This document shows, one piece after another, positions 17,521-26,918 of a DNA stretch of 64,000 bases (positions within the stretch are counted from its first letter, which is position 1; the number at the start of each line of letters is the position of its first letter). The DNA comes from Oscillibacter sp. 1-3. Lineage in GTDB: Bacteria > Bacillota > Clostridia > Oscillospirales > Oscillospiraceae. Under the pieces are notes generated by a model that saw only the letters and a list, made by a program, of their open reading frames with translations, was not told where the DNA came from and searched no databases. Location of the stretch: positions 236,880 through 300,879 of the forward strand of contig NZ_KE159711.1 of assembly GCF_000403435.2 (NCBI RefSeq), written 5' to 3'. The translations under genes were made by a program, and so were the position numbers.

Positions 17521-18182
17521 TTATAGCCGCACCCCCAAACTGTTTCAATATAAGGCCGATCTGTGTGCGCGGCAATTTTTGTTCTAATCCTGCGGATATG
17601 CTCCGCTACGACGCTGCTGTCTCCCTCGCTGTCATACCCCCACAGTTTCTCGTAGATTCGCTCCTTGTCAAACACCTGACCGGGGTTTTGGGACAACAAC
17701 TCCACAATGTCAAATTCCTTTTTCGTCAGGAGGATTTCTTCCTTCCCACAAAACAACTGGCGCTTGGCAAAATCTATCGCAAGATTTCCGACAAATCTTA
17801 GCCGGGTGTCTGCCTTGTGCCGTGCCTCCCGCCGTAGGTGGGCACACACCCTCGCCTCCAGTTCCATCAGCGAAAAGGGCTTTAGGATATAGTCATCTCC
17901 GCCAGCAAAGAAACCCTTCACCTTGTCCCGGTCCTCAATCCGGGCTGTCAGGAAGAGGATGGGGCAGGATACACGGTCCCTGATTAACTCGCAGACCTCC
18001 AGGCCGTCCATGTCCGGCATATTGATGTCAAGCAAAATAATGTCCGGGTTTTGCTCAACTCGCCTGAGCGATTCCATACCGCTATGGGCTGTCAGGGCCT
18101 GATAGCCATTTCCTGTGAAGAAACTGGCCAGCATGGAGACAATATCAGGTTCATCGTCCACAATCAATATTTTATAGTCCAT
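17508..18182 (-). CDS. OmpR-family response regulator
   Basis: 224 residues. The receiver has the acidic pair DDEPD near the N-terminus, the phospho-acceptor in LLDINMPDMDG (about residue 51) and the conserved Lys in ILKPFS. The winged-helix domain ends VWGCGYKWSR. It is the first gene of the RR-HK-ATPase-permease operon. Confidence 0.92.
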   Translation of the reverse strand: MDYKILIVDDEPDIVSMLASFFTGNGYQALTAHSGMESLRRVEQNPDIILLDINMPDMDGLEVCELIRDRVSCPILFLTARIEDRDKVKGFFAGGDDYILKPFSLMELEARVCAHLRREARHKADTRLRFVGNLAIDFAKRQLFCGKEEILLTKKEFDIVELLSQNPGQVFDKERIYEKLWGYDSEGDSSVVAEHIRRIRTKIAAHTDRPYIETVWGCGYKWSR

Positions 18183-18274
18183 TGCGGCACCCCCTTTAGA
18201 TCAGTTTAGCATACAAGTTTCAACATTTTATCAACACACCGAAATATTTACTGCAACATAGCGGACAAATCAAC

Positions 18275-18308
18275 TAAGCGGCACCAGTGCGTCCCCTGGT
18301 GCCGCTTA
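18275..18308 (-). terminator. Hairpin after the PPC-domain gene
   Basis: 13-bp perfect arms (18275-18287 and 18296-18308). It lies 40 bases past the stop of the secreted protein gene, before the RR gene. The downstream T run is weak. Confidence 0.6.
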
Positions 18309-18347
18309 TGAGGCTCAACTATTTCATCGTACCGGTTTGCCGGAGTT

Positions 18348-18950
18348 TCAGTCCAGGATATAGGACACATCAAAGTTAACGCTGACAGAAGAGGGATTCC
18401 CCACATAAATGGAATAGGTGCCAGTTTTGTTGATGCTGAAGGTTGCAGAACCGGAACCGCCAGTAACCGTGGTATAGTAAACCGTACCATTGGAGTCCTT
18501 CAAACCAATCTGCATATTGGACGAGGTGGGCGTGTAGTCTACGCTAATCGTAATCTTCTGGCCTTTACTCATAGACTGCGCATCATAGCTCCAGGATTTT
18601 CCAGCAGCCAACTCGCCGCTTGACTCCGGGTCAATGCCATCTCCATGGCTTTCAGTGCCGGGGACATAATCGGTCTGTTCAACGTCCCCGTCCGCCTGCA
18701 ATGCGTTAGAGGTCGCCACATCACTAAAGTGGGAAAATTCAGGAGCGACCACAACAGCACCGGCCTGCTTCTCCAATACATTGACCATCTGCGCCTCGTT
18801 GCTTTCAATGGTGGAGAATAGGGCCGCAGTATCCACCTCGATCACGGCGGGCTCCGTCTGGGTGTCCCTGTTGGCGGCAAATGCGGAGGTACACAGCAGG
18901 GAGCAGACCAGCAGGGATACAAGGGCCAGGGGCATAAACTGTTTCTTCAT
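18348..18950 (-). CDS. Secreted protein with a C-terminal PPC-like beta-sandwich domain
   Basis: 200 residues. A Sec signal peptide (about 1-25, cleavage after TSAFA) precedes a low-complexity acidic middle region. The C-terminal ~90 residues alternate beta strands typical of bacterial pre-peptidase C-terminal domains (WSYDAQSMSKGQKITISVDY...TGTYSIYVGN). There is no catalytic domain, so it may be a stand-alone surface-binding or stress protein. It is monocistronic, between the two ABC/two-component blocks. Confidence 0.7.
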   Translation of the reverse strand: MKKQFMPLALVSLLVCSLLCTSAFAANRDTQTEPAVIEVDTAALFSTIESNEAQMVNVLEKQAGAVVVAPEFSHFSDVATSNALQADGDVEQTDYVPGTESHGDGIDPESSGELAAGKSWSYDAQSMSKGQKITISVDYTPTSSNMQIGLKDSNGTVYYTTVTGGSGSATFSINKTGTYSIYVGNPSSVSVNFDVSYILD

Positions 18951-19100
18951 TGCAAATAACCTTCTTTCAATTAGATTTATTTCAGCCGACTCGTCAGCCG
19001 TTTGAAACCGAATACGGTATTCTTCTATGATAGAAGTGGGAAAAGGAAGGCTATAGGTTACACTGTTTCATTCTTTTTTAGAAAGTTTTGTATGGCTCTC

Positions 19101-19784
19101 CTACCCCTGAAATGACAGGACACCGTCTACCAGCCGTGCGATCCGCTTGCTGTGCTGCGCCACGCTCAGGTCATGGGTGATCATGATAATGGTGTTTCCC
19201 ATCTCATTGAGCCGCTGGAACAGGGCAAGGATCTCTTTGCCGGTCTGGGAGTCCAGTGCGCCCGTGGGTTCGTCCGCCAGAAGCAGGGTCGGTGCCGTCA
19301 CCAGCGCCCGGGCAATCGCCACACGCTGCTGCTGGCCGCCGGAGAGCTCGTTTGGCTTATGGGAGATGCGCTCCCACAGGCCCACCATCCGTATGTACTC
19401 CTCTACCATTTTTGCCGCTTCCGTCCGGGTCTTCCCCCGGATCAGCAGCGGGAGCATCACATTCTGCAGCACGGTGTACTGGGGGATCAGATGGTACTTC
19501 TGGAAGATGAACCCGATCTTCTGGTTGCGCAGAGCTGTCAAGCCAGCGTCATTGCAGGTGTTCACATCCACACCGTCCAAAAGGTATTGCCCGGAGTCCG
19601 ATGTGTCCATACACCCAATGATATTCATAAGCGTGGACTTTCCCGACCCGGACGCGCCCAGGATCGCCAGGTACTCGCCCTTGTTGACGGTCAGGCTGAC
19701 CCGCTTCAGTACATAAAGCCGCTCGCCGCCGGCGGTATAGGACTTTTCAATCTCGCTCAGTGTTACAATGTTTTCCGCATCCAT
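19101..19784 (-). CDS. MacB-type ABC transporter ATP-binding protein
   Basis: About 227 residues. Walker A GASGSGKST, signature [16 protein letters not shown], Walker B LLLADEPTGALDS and the H-loop in ITHDLS are complete. LADEPTGALD marks the MacB/LolD/SalX class. I chose ATG at 19784 (MDAENIVTLSEIEKSY); the residues before it belong to the end of the upstream lipoprotein gene in another frame. It is the last gene of the adaptor-permease-lipoprotein-ATPase operon. Confidence 0.9.
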   Translation of the reverse strand: MDAENIVTLSEIEKSYTAGGERLYVLKRVSLTVNKGEYLAILGASGSGKSTLMNIIGCMDTSDSGQYLLDGVDVNTCNDAGLTALRNQKIGFIFQKYHLIPQYTVLQNVMLPLLIRGKTRTEAAKMVEEYIRMVGLWERISHKPNELSGGQQQRVAIARALVTAPTLLLADEPTGALDSQTGKEILALFQRLNEMGNTIIMITHDLSVAQHSKRIARLVDGVLSFQG

Positions 19785-19788
19785 CCCG

Positions 19789-20271
19789 TCAGCCCAAAAC
19801 CTCAATGGACTGGATGTTCATGTCCTCCCGGTTGTCCACAGTAACAGACACAACGCTCCCCTTCTTGACGGCCGACAGGACCGTCTCCTGACCGTCGCTG
19901 TAGAACTGGGTCCCTGCGGGGACTGTGAACGTCAGGGACTCCCCGGTATATTCCATGCTCTCCACGTTGATCGGCTCCTTCTGGGTCACAACGATGCCGC
20001 CCGGAAGCTCGACCGGCGCCGGGTCATCGTCACCGTCACCAGCATCATCGTCCGGCAGCTCCGCAAGGGCCAGCTCGATCTCATTGCCCACGATGCTGGT
20101 CACCTTTCCGTAGAGGGACTCGTAGTTCTCCTCCTCTCCGCCGGAGACATCGCCGTCCAGGACATCCGACTGATTGGGCTCCTGGGTCTGATCTCCACCG
20201 GCCTGGCTGCCGCAGGCGGCCAGCGTAAACAGCATCGCAAGGGTAAGCAGTAATGTCATCAGAGTTTTCAT
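19789..20271 (-). CDS. Acidic lipoprotein inside a MacAB-like operon
   Basis: 160 residues. A lipobox LAACG ends the signal. A Gln/Glu/Asp-rich spacer is followed by a small beta-rich domain (YGKVTSIVGNEIELALAELP ... VPAGTQFYSDG ... GSVVSVTVDN) resembling an OB-like periplasmic domain seen in exporter-associated lipoproteins. It sits between permease and ATPase genes, which suggests a physical or regulatory partner of the exporter. No named family. Confidence 0.7.
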   Translation of the reverse strand: MKTLMTLLLTLAMLFTLAACGSQAGGDQTQEPNQSDVLDGDVSGGEEENYESLYGKVTSIVGNEIELALAELPDDDAGDGDDDPAPVELPGGIVVTQKEPINVESMEYTGESLTFTVPAGTQFYSDGQETVLSAVKKGSVVSVTVDNREDMNIQSIEVLG

Positions 20272-20362
20272 AGTGGTCCGTTCCTTTCAAAACAATTATT
20301 TTTATTTTAAGCCGCAGTTCGATGCCCTGGCGGACAATCTGGCTCCACAGCATAAAATCTTC

Positions 20363-21559
20363 TCACTCATATGTCAGCGCATCAATCGGTTTCAGTCCTG
20401 CGGCCTTATAGGCGGGATAGAAGCCGAACACCGCCGCAGTACCCACTGCGAAGAACAGTGCGATGACCCAGCCCTCCACGCTGGGTGATACCGCAATGCC
20501 GGTGCGCTGCATCAGCGGCATTGCCACAAAGCTCACCAGGACGCCGACAATCCCGCCAAAAAGGCCAATCTCAACGGACTCCAGCAAGAACAGCAGCAGG
20601 ATATCCTTTTTCGATGTCCCCAGCGCTTTCAAAATGCCAATCTCTTTGGTCCGCTCTTTCACGGAAACAAACAGGACATTCATGATACCGATACCGCCCA
20701 CCAGGAACACGATTGCGGCCACCGACACCAGCAGCATCTTCATCGTGCGGGCCGACTGCAGGGCCGCCTCGATACGTCCGCCGGCATCCTCAATGCCGTA
20801 CATCGTGCTGTCCTCCAGCAGATAATCAAGTGAGCTTTTCAGCCTGGTCATGGCCTGGTCGATCACCTCGGTGCTGGTGGCCAGGCCGACCGCCTGAGGT
20901 ATGGCGTAGTCATCCAGCATATCGCCGTTCTGCGCTGTCTGGAGGGGCAGGAAAACACTGTCGTCCGGAGACAGGCCCTGCAGGCCCTCGGACTTCTTTG
21001 CCAGGACCCCAATGATCTCATAGCGGGCGTTGTTGATGACCAGGGATTCCCCGACCGCGGCCTCCGGGCTGGCAAAGTTCTGCTGCGCCACATTATTGCC
21101 CAGTACCACCACACGGCTTCCATCCTCAAAGTCCGCATCCGCAAAATCGGTCCCCTCCGCTATGGGCAGCGAGGAGATCTCACTGTACCCCTGCGTCACA
21201 GCCGCAATGGTGAGGTCTTTCTTTTTCTGTCCGATTCGTGTCTCCTGGAACAGTGTGGTACGCAGATATATCCCCTCAAGGTAGGGGTTTTCCTCCAATA
21301 TCACCGCCAAGTGTTCTGTGGAGATGCGCGGTATGCTGGCAAAGTCGAGCCTGTCACTGTATATGACATTAACATAGATCGTCTCAGCGGACATACTGGA
21401 ATACTGCCGGGCCACCTCTTCCTCGCCGCCTTTGCCGATGGCGGTTACCAGGATGATGGTCAGGGTCCCGATAATAATGCCGAGAGAGGTCAGCAGGACC
21501 TTGGACTTGTTCTGGAGCAGATTCGTCCAGATCATGCGGAGCGTTTCTGTCAGCCGCAT
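20363..21559 (-). CDS. MacB-like ABC transporter permease
   Basis: 398 residues. One N-terminal transmembrane helix (LLTSLGIIIGTLTIILVTAIG), a MacB-type periplasmic core domain (about 50-270) and a C-terminal FtsX block with three helices (GIGIMNVLFVSVKERTKEIGILKALG) are visible. This is standard MacB permease architecture without a fused ATPase. The ATPase is encoded separately two genes downstream and the adaptor 4 bases upstream. Confidence 0.9.
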   Translation of the reverse strand: MRLTETLRMIWTNLLQNKSKVLLTSLGIIIGTLTIILVTAIGKGGEEEVARQYSSMSAETIYVNVIYSDRLDFASIPRISTEHLAVILEENPYLEGIYLRTTLFQETRIGQKKKDLTIAAVTQGYSEISSLPIAEGTDFADADFEDGSRVVVLGNNVAQQNFASPEAAVGESLVINNARYEIIGVLAKKSEGLQGLSPDDSVFLPLQTAQNGDMLDDYAIPQAVGLATSTEVIDQAMTRLKSSLDYLLEDSTMYGIEDAGGRIEAALQSARTMKMLLVSVAAIVFLVGGIGIMNVLFVSVKERTKEIGILKALGTSKKDILLLFLLESVEIGLFGGIVGVLVSFVAMPLMQRTGIAVSPSVEGWVIALFFAVGTAAVFGFYPAYKAAGLKPIDALTYE

Positions 21560-21563
21560 ACAC

Positions 21564-23636
21564 TCACCCCGCTACCACAACAATTTCGCCGGCGGACAGG
21601 CCGCTGGTCACCTCGCTGGTGCGCCCATCGGAAAAGCCCGTCTTAATCTCCCGCTCCTCATGGGAGCCGTCCGCCATCTGGACGATGACTGTCTGTTTCC
21701 CATCTGTCAGCGTAATGGCCTTATTGGCCAGGGTCAGAACATTCTCCACCCGTTTCTGGATGAACTTCACACTGCAAGTCATGCCCTGCAGTAGTTCTTC
21801 CTGCGGCTCGTCAAAGGCGATCTTCACCGTATATGTAACGCCCTCTGTCCCCTGGGTCGGTACAAGGTTTTTCTCAACCACCCGCCCGGAGATCGTGTTG
21901 TCCGGGTCCGCCACAAACTGCAGCTCCACCGCCTGGCCAAGCTCAACGCCGCCTATGTCCTCCTGCGGGATCTCCGCTGCCACGCATTTCTCACCGCTGT
22001 CCCCAATCGTCACCACGGACTTCCCGGCGGGGACGGTATCCCCCTCGGTATAGCTCACCAGTGTGACGACCCCATCCGCCTTTGCGGACAGTGCGGGAGT
22101 AGCGAGCAATGCCTGGGCTGCGGACAATTCTGCATTGATGCTTCTGATCTCCGCCTGTGCGTTCTCAATAGCATTGTTCAGTGTTTCAACGGTAAGCGCG
22201 TCGATCTGGGACTGCGTCGCCTGGTTGGCCTCCGTCTTTGATACCTGCGCACTATGGTTGGTCTCCAGTGTCTCCAGGGCAATACGCTGGGTCTCCAAAT
22301 CAAAGTTGGCGGTATTTATATCCTCTATCGCTTTCTCAATCTGGCCACTCAGTGAGTCAATCTTCTCTTCCTTGGCAGAAAGCGCATTGATCTGTGCTTG
22401 TAGGTTGTCAATCTGACTCTGTTTTTTCTGGATATCCTCAGCAATCTGGGCCGAGTCCTCCATGGCGTCAATCTGGTCGTTGACATTGGATATGCTGCGT
22501 TCTGTGCTTCGCCTCTGTGAGCGGAGTGAGGCGAGTTGGTCGGACGGATCGGCTGTGGCATCAATCTCAGCCTTCAGGCGGGTTTCGTCGGCCAGGAGGT
22601 TCTCCAGCTGCGCCTTCAGGACCGAAAGCTGCCCGTTATCTGCCGCTGTCTCCGGGAAGAGCTCCGTCTCCGGCTGCTGCGTGGGCGGAGGGTCCTCTGG
22701 CAGGTCCGGGGTCTGCGTGGGTTCTGTGGTTGGGTCTGGCGTGGGCTCTGGCGCAGGAGACGTTGTGGGGACCTGCTGCTGGGCAGCCTCCAACTCGGCA
22801 ATCTGCACACGGAGCGACGCGATCTGCTGCTGCACACCTGACAGGTCCTGCTCCAGCCGCTGTAAGTAGCTGATTGTATTCTCAGCGTCCCTGATCTGAC
22901 GCTCAATGTCATCCAACTGATCATACAACTCCCTGCGCTGCTGGACCAGGGCGGCGATCTGCTGGTCGCCGGCGGCAGCGGTGTTGCTCGCCTGCAGCCG
23001 CTCCATGTCCTTTTTCAGACGCGACATTTGGGCCATCAAATTCTGTAAATCAGCGGAGGCGGCGGTGCCATCCTGTGACATACTCACCTGCCGCAGTTCT
23101 TCCTGTAAAGAGACGACCTTCTCCTGAAGCTGGGCGACTGTGTGCTCCCCATTCTGAATCGCATTCTCAATCTCCCGTTTGGAACCCTCATAGGCCGTTT
23201 CCTGATCCTGCTGGCCCTGGGTCTGACTGAGCACGCCCTCCAGCTGCATCTTCCGCTTATTGTTCTGGGCATCCTCCAACGCCCGCTGGGCTGCCTGCAG
23301 GGAGGCTGTCAATTCGTCTATCTTCTCCTGAAGCGCAGTTTTGGAATATGTGACCAGGGTATCCCCCGCCTTTACTTCCTGTCCGGCCTCAACCAGTATC
23401 TGGTCAATTTTCAAGTCCACATCGAAGCTATGATGGATGCCGGTGGCCTCCAGCAATCCGCTGCCGTCAAGTGATGCCGTAATCGTGCCGAGCTTAACGG
23501 GGTATTCCCGCCAGATCACATCGTCCTCCGGCTCTGCTTTGGGCTGTAAAAAAACCGCACCCATAGCTATGGCCGCCAACACGCACACAACTGCAATCAA
23601 AAATTTCTTGTGCTTCCGCAGGTCTGACAACTTCAT
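21564..23636 (-). CDS. MacA/HlyD-type efflux adaptor with very long coiled coils
   Basis: 690 residues, much longer than typical MacA (about 370-400). One N-terminal membrane anchor (about 13-31) is followed by a half lipoyl/barrel segment and a first heptad-rich coiled coil (about 80-280). A Pro/Thr/Glu linker (about 285-325, repeats such as PEPTPDPTTEPTQTP) and a second coiled coil (about 330-500) follow. The C-terminal half has the lipoyl and beta-barrel parts (SYTEGDTVPAGKSVVTIGDSGE) ending GLSAGEIVVVAG. The split hairpin with a proline break could span the peptidoglycan of a Gram-positive wall. It is first in the operon. Confidence 0.88.
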   Translation of the reverse strand: MKLSDLRKHKKFLIAVVCVLAAIAMGAVFLQPKAEPEDDVIWREYPVKLGTITASLDGSGLLEATGIHHSFDVDLKIDQILVEAGQEVKAGDTLVTYSKTALQEKIDELTASLQAAQRALEDAQNNKRKMQLEGVLSQTQGQQDQETAYEGSKREIENAIQNGEHTVAQLQEKVVSLQEELRQVSMSQDGTAASADLQNLMAQMSRLKKDMERLQASNTAAAGDQQIAALVQQRRELYDQLDDIERQIRDAENTISYLQRLEQDLSGVQQQIASLRVQIAELEAAQQQVPTTSPAPEPTPDPTTEPTQTPDLPEDPPPTQQPETELFPETAADNGQLSVLKAQLENLLADETRLKAEIDATADPSDQLASLRSQRRSTERSISNVNDQIDAMEDSAQIAEDIQKKQSQIDNLQAQINALSAKEEKIDSLSGQIEKAIEDINTANFDLETQRIALETLETNHSAQVSKTEANQATQSQIDALTVETLNNAIENAQAEIRSINAELSAAQALLATPALSAKADGVVTLVSYTEGDTVPAGKSVVTIGDSGEKCVAAEIPQEDIGGVELGQAVELQFVADPDNTISGRVVEKNLVPTQGTEGVTYTVKIAFDEPQEELLQGMTCSVKFIQKRVENVLTLANKAITLTDGKQTVIVQMADGSHEEREIKTGFSDGRTSEVTSGLSAGEIVVVAG

Positions 23637-23713
23637 TATAAAATGTCCTTTCTTCCAGGTTGAACGTGCTACCGCAAGGATACCAAACAGAATGTTAGAT
23701 TTTCGTTAGAAGA

Positions 23714-23752
23714 CAAAAAGAAGCAGGAGTCTCCAACCCCTGCCTCTTTTTT
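23714..23752 (-). terminator. Terminator between the HK gene and the adaptor operon
   Basis: On the minus strand a GAGGCAGG stem (one mismatch to CCTGCTTC) is followed by TTCTTTTTG, 19 bases past the kinase stop. It separates the RR/HK transcript from the adaptor operon. Confidence 0.65.
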
Positions 23753-23770
23753 CGTTTATTGGCCACGGAC

Positions 23771-24883
23771 TCAATCCGGGAAAAATATCATGAAACAGAT
23801 ACCGGCTCCTCCGCCGTTCTCGGCCGATATCGTTCCCCCTATCGACTCCACCATCGTCTTCACAATCGATAGTCCCAAGCCAGCACCACCAATCTCTCGG
23901 GAGCGTGATTTATCGACCCGGTAAAACGCATCGAATATATAAGGGATATGTTCTTGCGGAATGCCCGGCCCATCATCCAATACGCATACATAAATGCCGT
24001 CATCGCCCCGGGAGCCGGTGATGCAGATACTCCCCTCCTGTTTTCCGTATTTACAGGCATTTTCCATCAAGTTAAAGAAAACGCGATACAACAGCGCAGG
24101 ATCTGCGGTGACGGACAGCTCGCCGCAAATCACAGAACAGCTCATATCCCGTTCGTCCAGCTGAGCAGACAACTCGCCTTGGATGGCCTCCATCAAAGGC
24201 TCCAGCATCACGTCCTCGTCCGTGTCGTGCCCTGGGTCGCTATTAGCTGCCAGTACCAGGAGGCTGTCTACAATCTTTGCGAGCCGGTCAATGCTGTCCA
24301 AGAGCTCCCGTCCGTTCTCCTGATAGTCCCCCAGCGTAGCCGCTCGGTCCGCGAGCAGCACCTGAACCCCAGTCTTCATGATGGTAAGCGGTGTCTTCAG
24401 TTCATGGGCCGCATTGGCTGTAAAGCTGCTCTGGCGCTGGAAGGCGTCCTCCAGCCGGGCCATCATACCGTTGAAACTGTGGGTTAGCCGCCCAACTTCA
24501 TCATTTGCGCCCGTCTCCGCTATCTGCTCAGACAGTTTCTGTTCATCAATCCGTTCTATGGCCTCGATCAGCTTCGTCAAAGGGCGCAGCGCCCTGCCCA
24601 TAATCAGATAGATAGCGATTCCGCCCAACAGATTGACAAAGATGCAGAGAATCACACTCGTAGCATTAAACTTGCGAAGCGTGATGACAGTATCGGCATT
24701 CTCCTGGCCCTGCGGTAAAGCATCCAAATCGTCACCGCCATACTGCGTCCCCCAGTAATCCTCTGACGATGAAATAATGCTCTCCACACTATAGACGGAT
24801 ACGACCGTCAATGCCACCGTACAAACAATCAGCGCAACCACTGATAAAAGCGCCACCCTCATTTGTAAACTCATATGTCTCAT
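23771..24883 (-). CDS. Sensor histidine kinase (two TM, HAMP)
   Basis: 370 residues. Transmembrane helices at about 10-33 and 75-97 flank a short outer loop. A HAMP segment (LIEAIERIDEQKLSEQIAETG) precedes the H-box AAHELKTPLTIMKTGVQVLL. The ATPase lobe has VLDDGPGIPQEHIPYIF and GGAGLGLSIVKTMVESIGG. It overlaps the RR stop by 4 bases. The pair lies directly upstream of the MacA-like operon and probably controls it. Confidence 0.92.
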   Translation of the reverse strand: MRHMSLQMRVALLSVVALIVCTVALTVVSVYSVESIISSSEDYWGTQYGGDDLDALPQGQENADTVITLRKFNATSVILCIFVNLLGGIAIYLIMGRALRPLTKLIEAIERIDEQKLSEQIAETGANDEVGRLTHSFNGMMARLEDAFQRQSSFTANAAHELKTPLTIMKTGVQVLLADRAATLGDYQENGRELLDSIDRLAKIVDSLLVLAANSDPGHDTDEDVMLEPLMEAIQGELSAQLDERDMSCSVICGELSVTADPALLYRVFFNLMENACKYGKQEGSICITGSRGDDGIYVCVLDDGPGIPQEHIPYIFDAFYRVDKSRSREIGGAGLGLSIVKTMVESIGGTISAENGGGAGICFMIFFPD

Positions 24884-25554
24884 TGCGGCGCCTCCATGAT
24901 ATAGCCCTGCCCTCGGATGGTTTTGATATATTCGATCCGGCAGGCCATATGCAACTTCTTTTTCAACGAGTGGATATGGTAGCGTACAGTGTTGGAGAAC
25001 GGATCAAACGTGTTGTTCCAGATGTGCTCTGTCAACTCCTCCGCACTGATTACCTGGTTCTGATGAAACATCAGGTACTCCAGAATACCGTACTCCTTGC
25101 GTGTCAAAACGACCTCTGTACCATGGAATGTGACCCGCTTGGCCTTGGTATCCAGACTCAGATCGCCCAGTGACACGGTTGAAGGCATCTGCAAAAACTC
25201 CCGGCGCAGCAGATTCCGGATACGCGCCTCCAGCTCCCCAAAATCAAAGGGCTTGATCAGGTAGTCGTTCGCTCCGTCATCCAGCCCCAGGATCCGGTCG
25301 CTCACTTTACTGCGGGCGGACAGGATAATGACTTTGATGCTGCCGTCAGTCTTCCGAATCTCCCGCAGGACATCCAGCCCATCCACTTTGGGAAGGTTCA
25401 GGTCCAGAATGATCAGGTCATAGCTGTTTACCCCATACTCATATAGGGCCGCCTCCCCGTCATAAACGGCATCCACCGCGTAGCCGCTGTTTTGCAGGCC
25501 CTTTGCAATATAGCCGGAAAGCCGCCGTTCATCTTCAACCAGCAAAATTCTCAA
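24880..25554 (-). CDS. OmpR-family response regulator
   Basis: 224 residues. The receiver has EDERR, phospho-acceptor in ILDLNLPKVDG and Lys in LIKPFDFGE. The winged-helix C-terminus ends TIRGQGYIMEAPQ. It is the first gene of the pair with the kinase at 23771-24883. Confidence 0.92.
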   Translation of the reverse strand: MRILLVEDERRLSGYIAKGLQNSGYAVDAVYDGEAALYEYGVNSYDLIILDLNLPKVDGLDVLREIRKTDGSIKVIILSARSKVSDRILGLDDGANDYLIKPFDFGELEARIRNLLRREFLQMPSTVSLGDLSLDTKAKRVTFHGTEVVLTRKEYGILEYLMFHQNQVISAEELTEHIWNNTFDPFSNTVRYHIHSLKKKLHMACRIEYIKTIRGQGYIMEAPQ

Positions 25555-25733
25555 AGCTACACCCCCTTTTTCTTCTTATTGTACCAATCTGAGTGTTAGA
25601 TTTTTGTTAGAAGCATCTTGCTTATGGAATTTTTGTTCCATCAAATTAAATAAGCCAAAATCTACAAAAAATGCTGTATTTAATTTGTTCGATGTGTTAT
25701 ACTGTATTTGTATCCAACGGAAGGGGTGATGGC

Positions 25734-26918
25734 ATGAATTTGCGAAAAATCAGCTTTGGCAACTTTAAGTGTCTATATAATATAGCTTTTGAGCCTGGGA
25801 AAGTCAATGTGTTCATTGGTGCCAACGGTTCTGGGAAGTCTACAATTTTGGAGGCTATTGGACTGCTCAGCGCGGCCATGACAGATCGTGTTGACTCTGC
25901 AAGCCTACAAAGGAGAGGCGTTAGGCTAAGCATCCCCTCACTCTATAAGTCTAATTTTAAGGGGATTAGTCGTCAGAAACTAACAGTGGATCTCTCTTTG
26001 GAGTGGGATGATGATGACTCCTCTGATGTGTGCCAATATGACGTTCACCTCACAACCCCTACAGATAGCGACTATTGGAAATATCACGCAGAAGCATTTT
26101 TCCTCAATGGCATAAAAAAGTGGGGGCGCAGCCATGCCTCCCAGCAGCAAACCAACAATCATATTGGCTTCTTTTTAATTGACAACAACGAGGATTTGGC
26201 GGCAAGCCGAAAAATAGCACAGGACTTTTCCTCATATGGTATCTTTCAACCAAATACAATGACCCTGCGCGGAACAACTCCCGACCCAAACCAAACTACC
26301 CCTATCGGCCTGAATGGCGGTCGTTTGGCTGAAGCAATTGATGCTCTCATTCACGAAAAAGATGGCGATCTTTGTTTTGGTGATCTATACATGGATGATA
26401 TCCTGGATATGATCGATTGGGCATCTGATATCACCGTAGGCGCACCTAAAAAGAGTACTATCAATTCCAACATCCCTTCTCCACGACAGGTTATTCAATT
26501 TGCAGACCGCTATATGAAAGCGTCTGCGCAGTTCACCGGCTACGATGCCAGTGAGGGTGCGCTGTATGTGCTGTTCATGCTGGCTCTGGCAATGCACCCG
26601 CAGGCCCCTTCTATTTTCTCCGTAGATAGTTTTGACCATGCCTTAAACCCCCGGCTTGCCAAGAAAATGATTCAGGTTTTCTGTGAGCAGGTCATTCAGC
26701 ACAAGAAGCACGTTTTTCTGACAACTCATAACCCGCTGGTCCTGGACGGCCTGGACCTGTGCAATGACGACATCCGCTTGTTCGCTTTGGATCGGGACTC
26801 CAACGGTTATGCGCAAATCAAACGGATTCTTGTCTCCCAGGATCTGATCAACGAAGGCCAGCCCCTGTCCCGGCTGTGGATCAACGGCAGGCTGGGAGGT
26901 GTCCCTACGCTGTTATGA
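25734..26918 (+). CDS. AAA-family (SMC/ABC-like) ATPase of a probable two-gene defence system
   Basis: 394 residues. Residues 1-45 carry the RecF/OLD-like start (ISFGNFKCLYNIAFEPGKVNVFIGANGSGKST) with Walker A. The C-terminal lobe has IFSVDSFDHALNPRLAKKMI (Walker B-like, with DS in place of the usual DE) and the H-loop region FLTTHNPLVLDGLD. This is the AAA_15/AAA_21 class that drives many anti-phage pairs. Start is ATG at 25734, preceded by GGAAGGGG. Its stop overlaps the start of the TOPRIM-like gene (ATGA), so the two are translationally coupled. Defence role is inference from the pair. Confidence 0.8.
   Translation: MNLRKISFGNFKCLYNIAFEPGKVNVFIGANGSGKSTILEAIGLLSAAMTDRVDSASLQRRGVRLSIPSLYKSNFKGISRQKLTVDLSLEWDDDDSSDVCQYDVHLTTPTDSDYWKYHAEAFFLNGIKKWGRSHASQQQTNNHIGFFLIDNNEDLAASRKIAQDFSSYGIFQPNTMTLRGTTPDPNQTTPIGLNGGRLAEAIDALIHEKDGDLCFGDLYMDDILDMIDWASDITVGAPKKSTINSNIPSPRQVIQFADRYMKASAQFTGYDASEGALYVLFMLALAMHPQAPSIFSVDSFDHALNPRLAKKMIQVFCEQVIQHKKHVFLTTHNPLVLDGLDLCNDDIRLFALDRDSNGYAQIKRILVSQDLINEGQPLSRLWINGRLGGVPTLL

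Noticed and set aside
22462-22869. Long plus-strand frames over the adaptor gene.
   Set aside because: Low-complexity antisense of the coiled-coil/Pro linker coding sequence.
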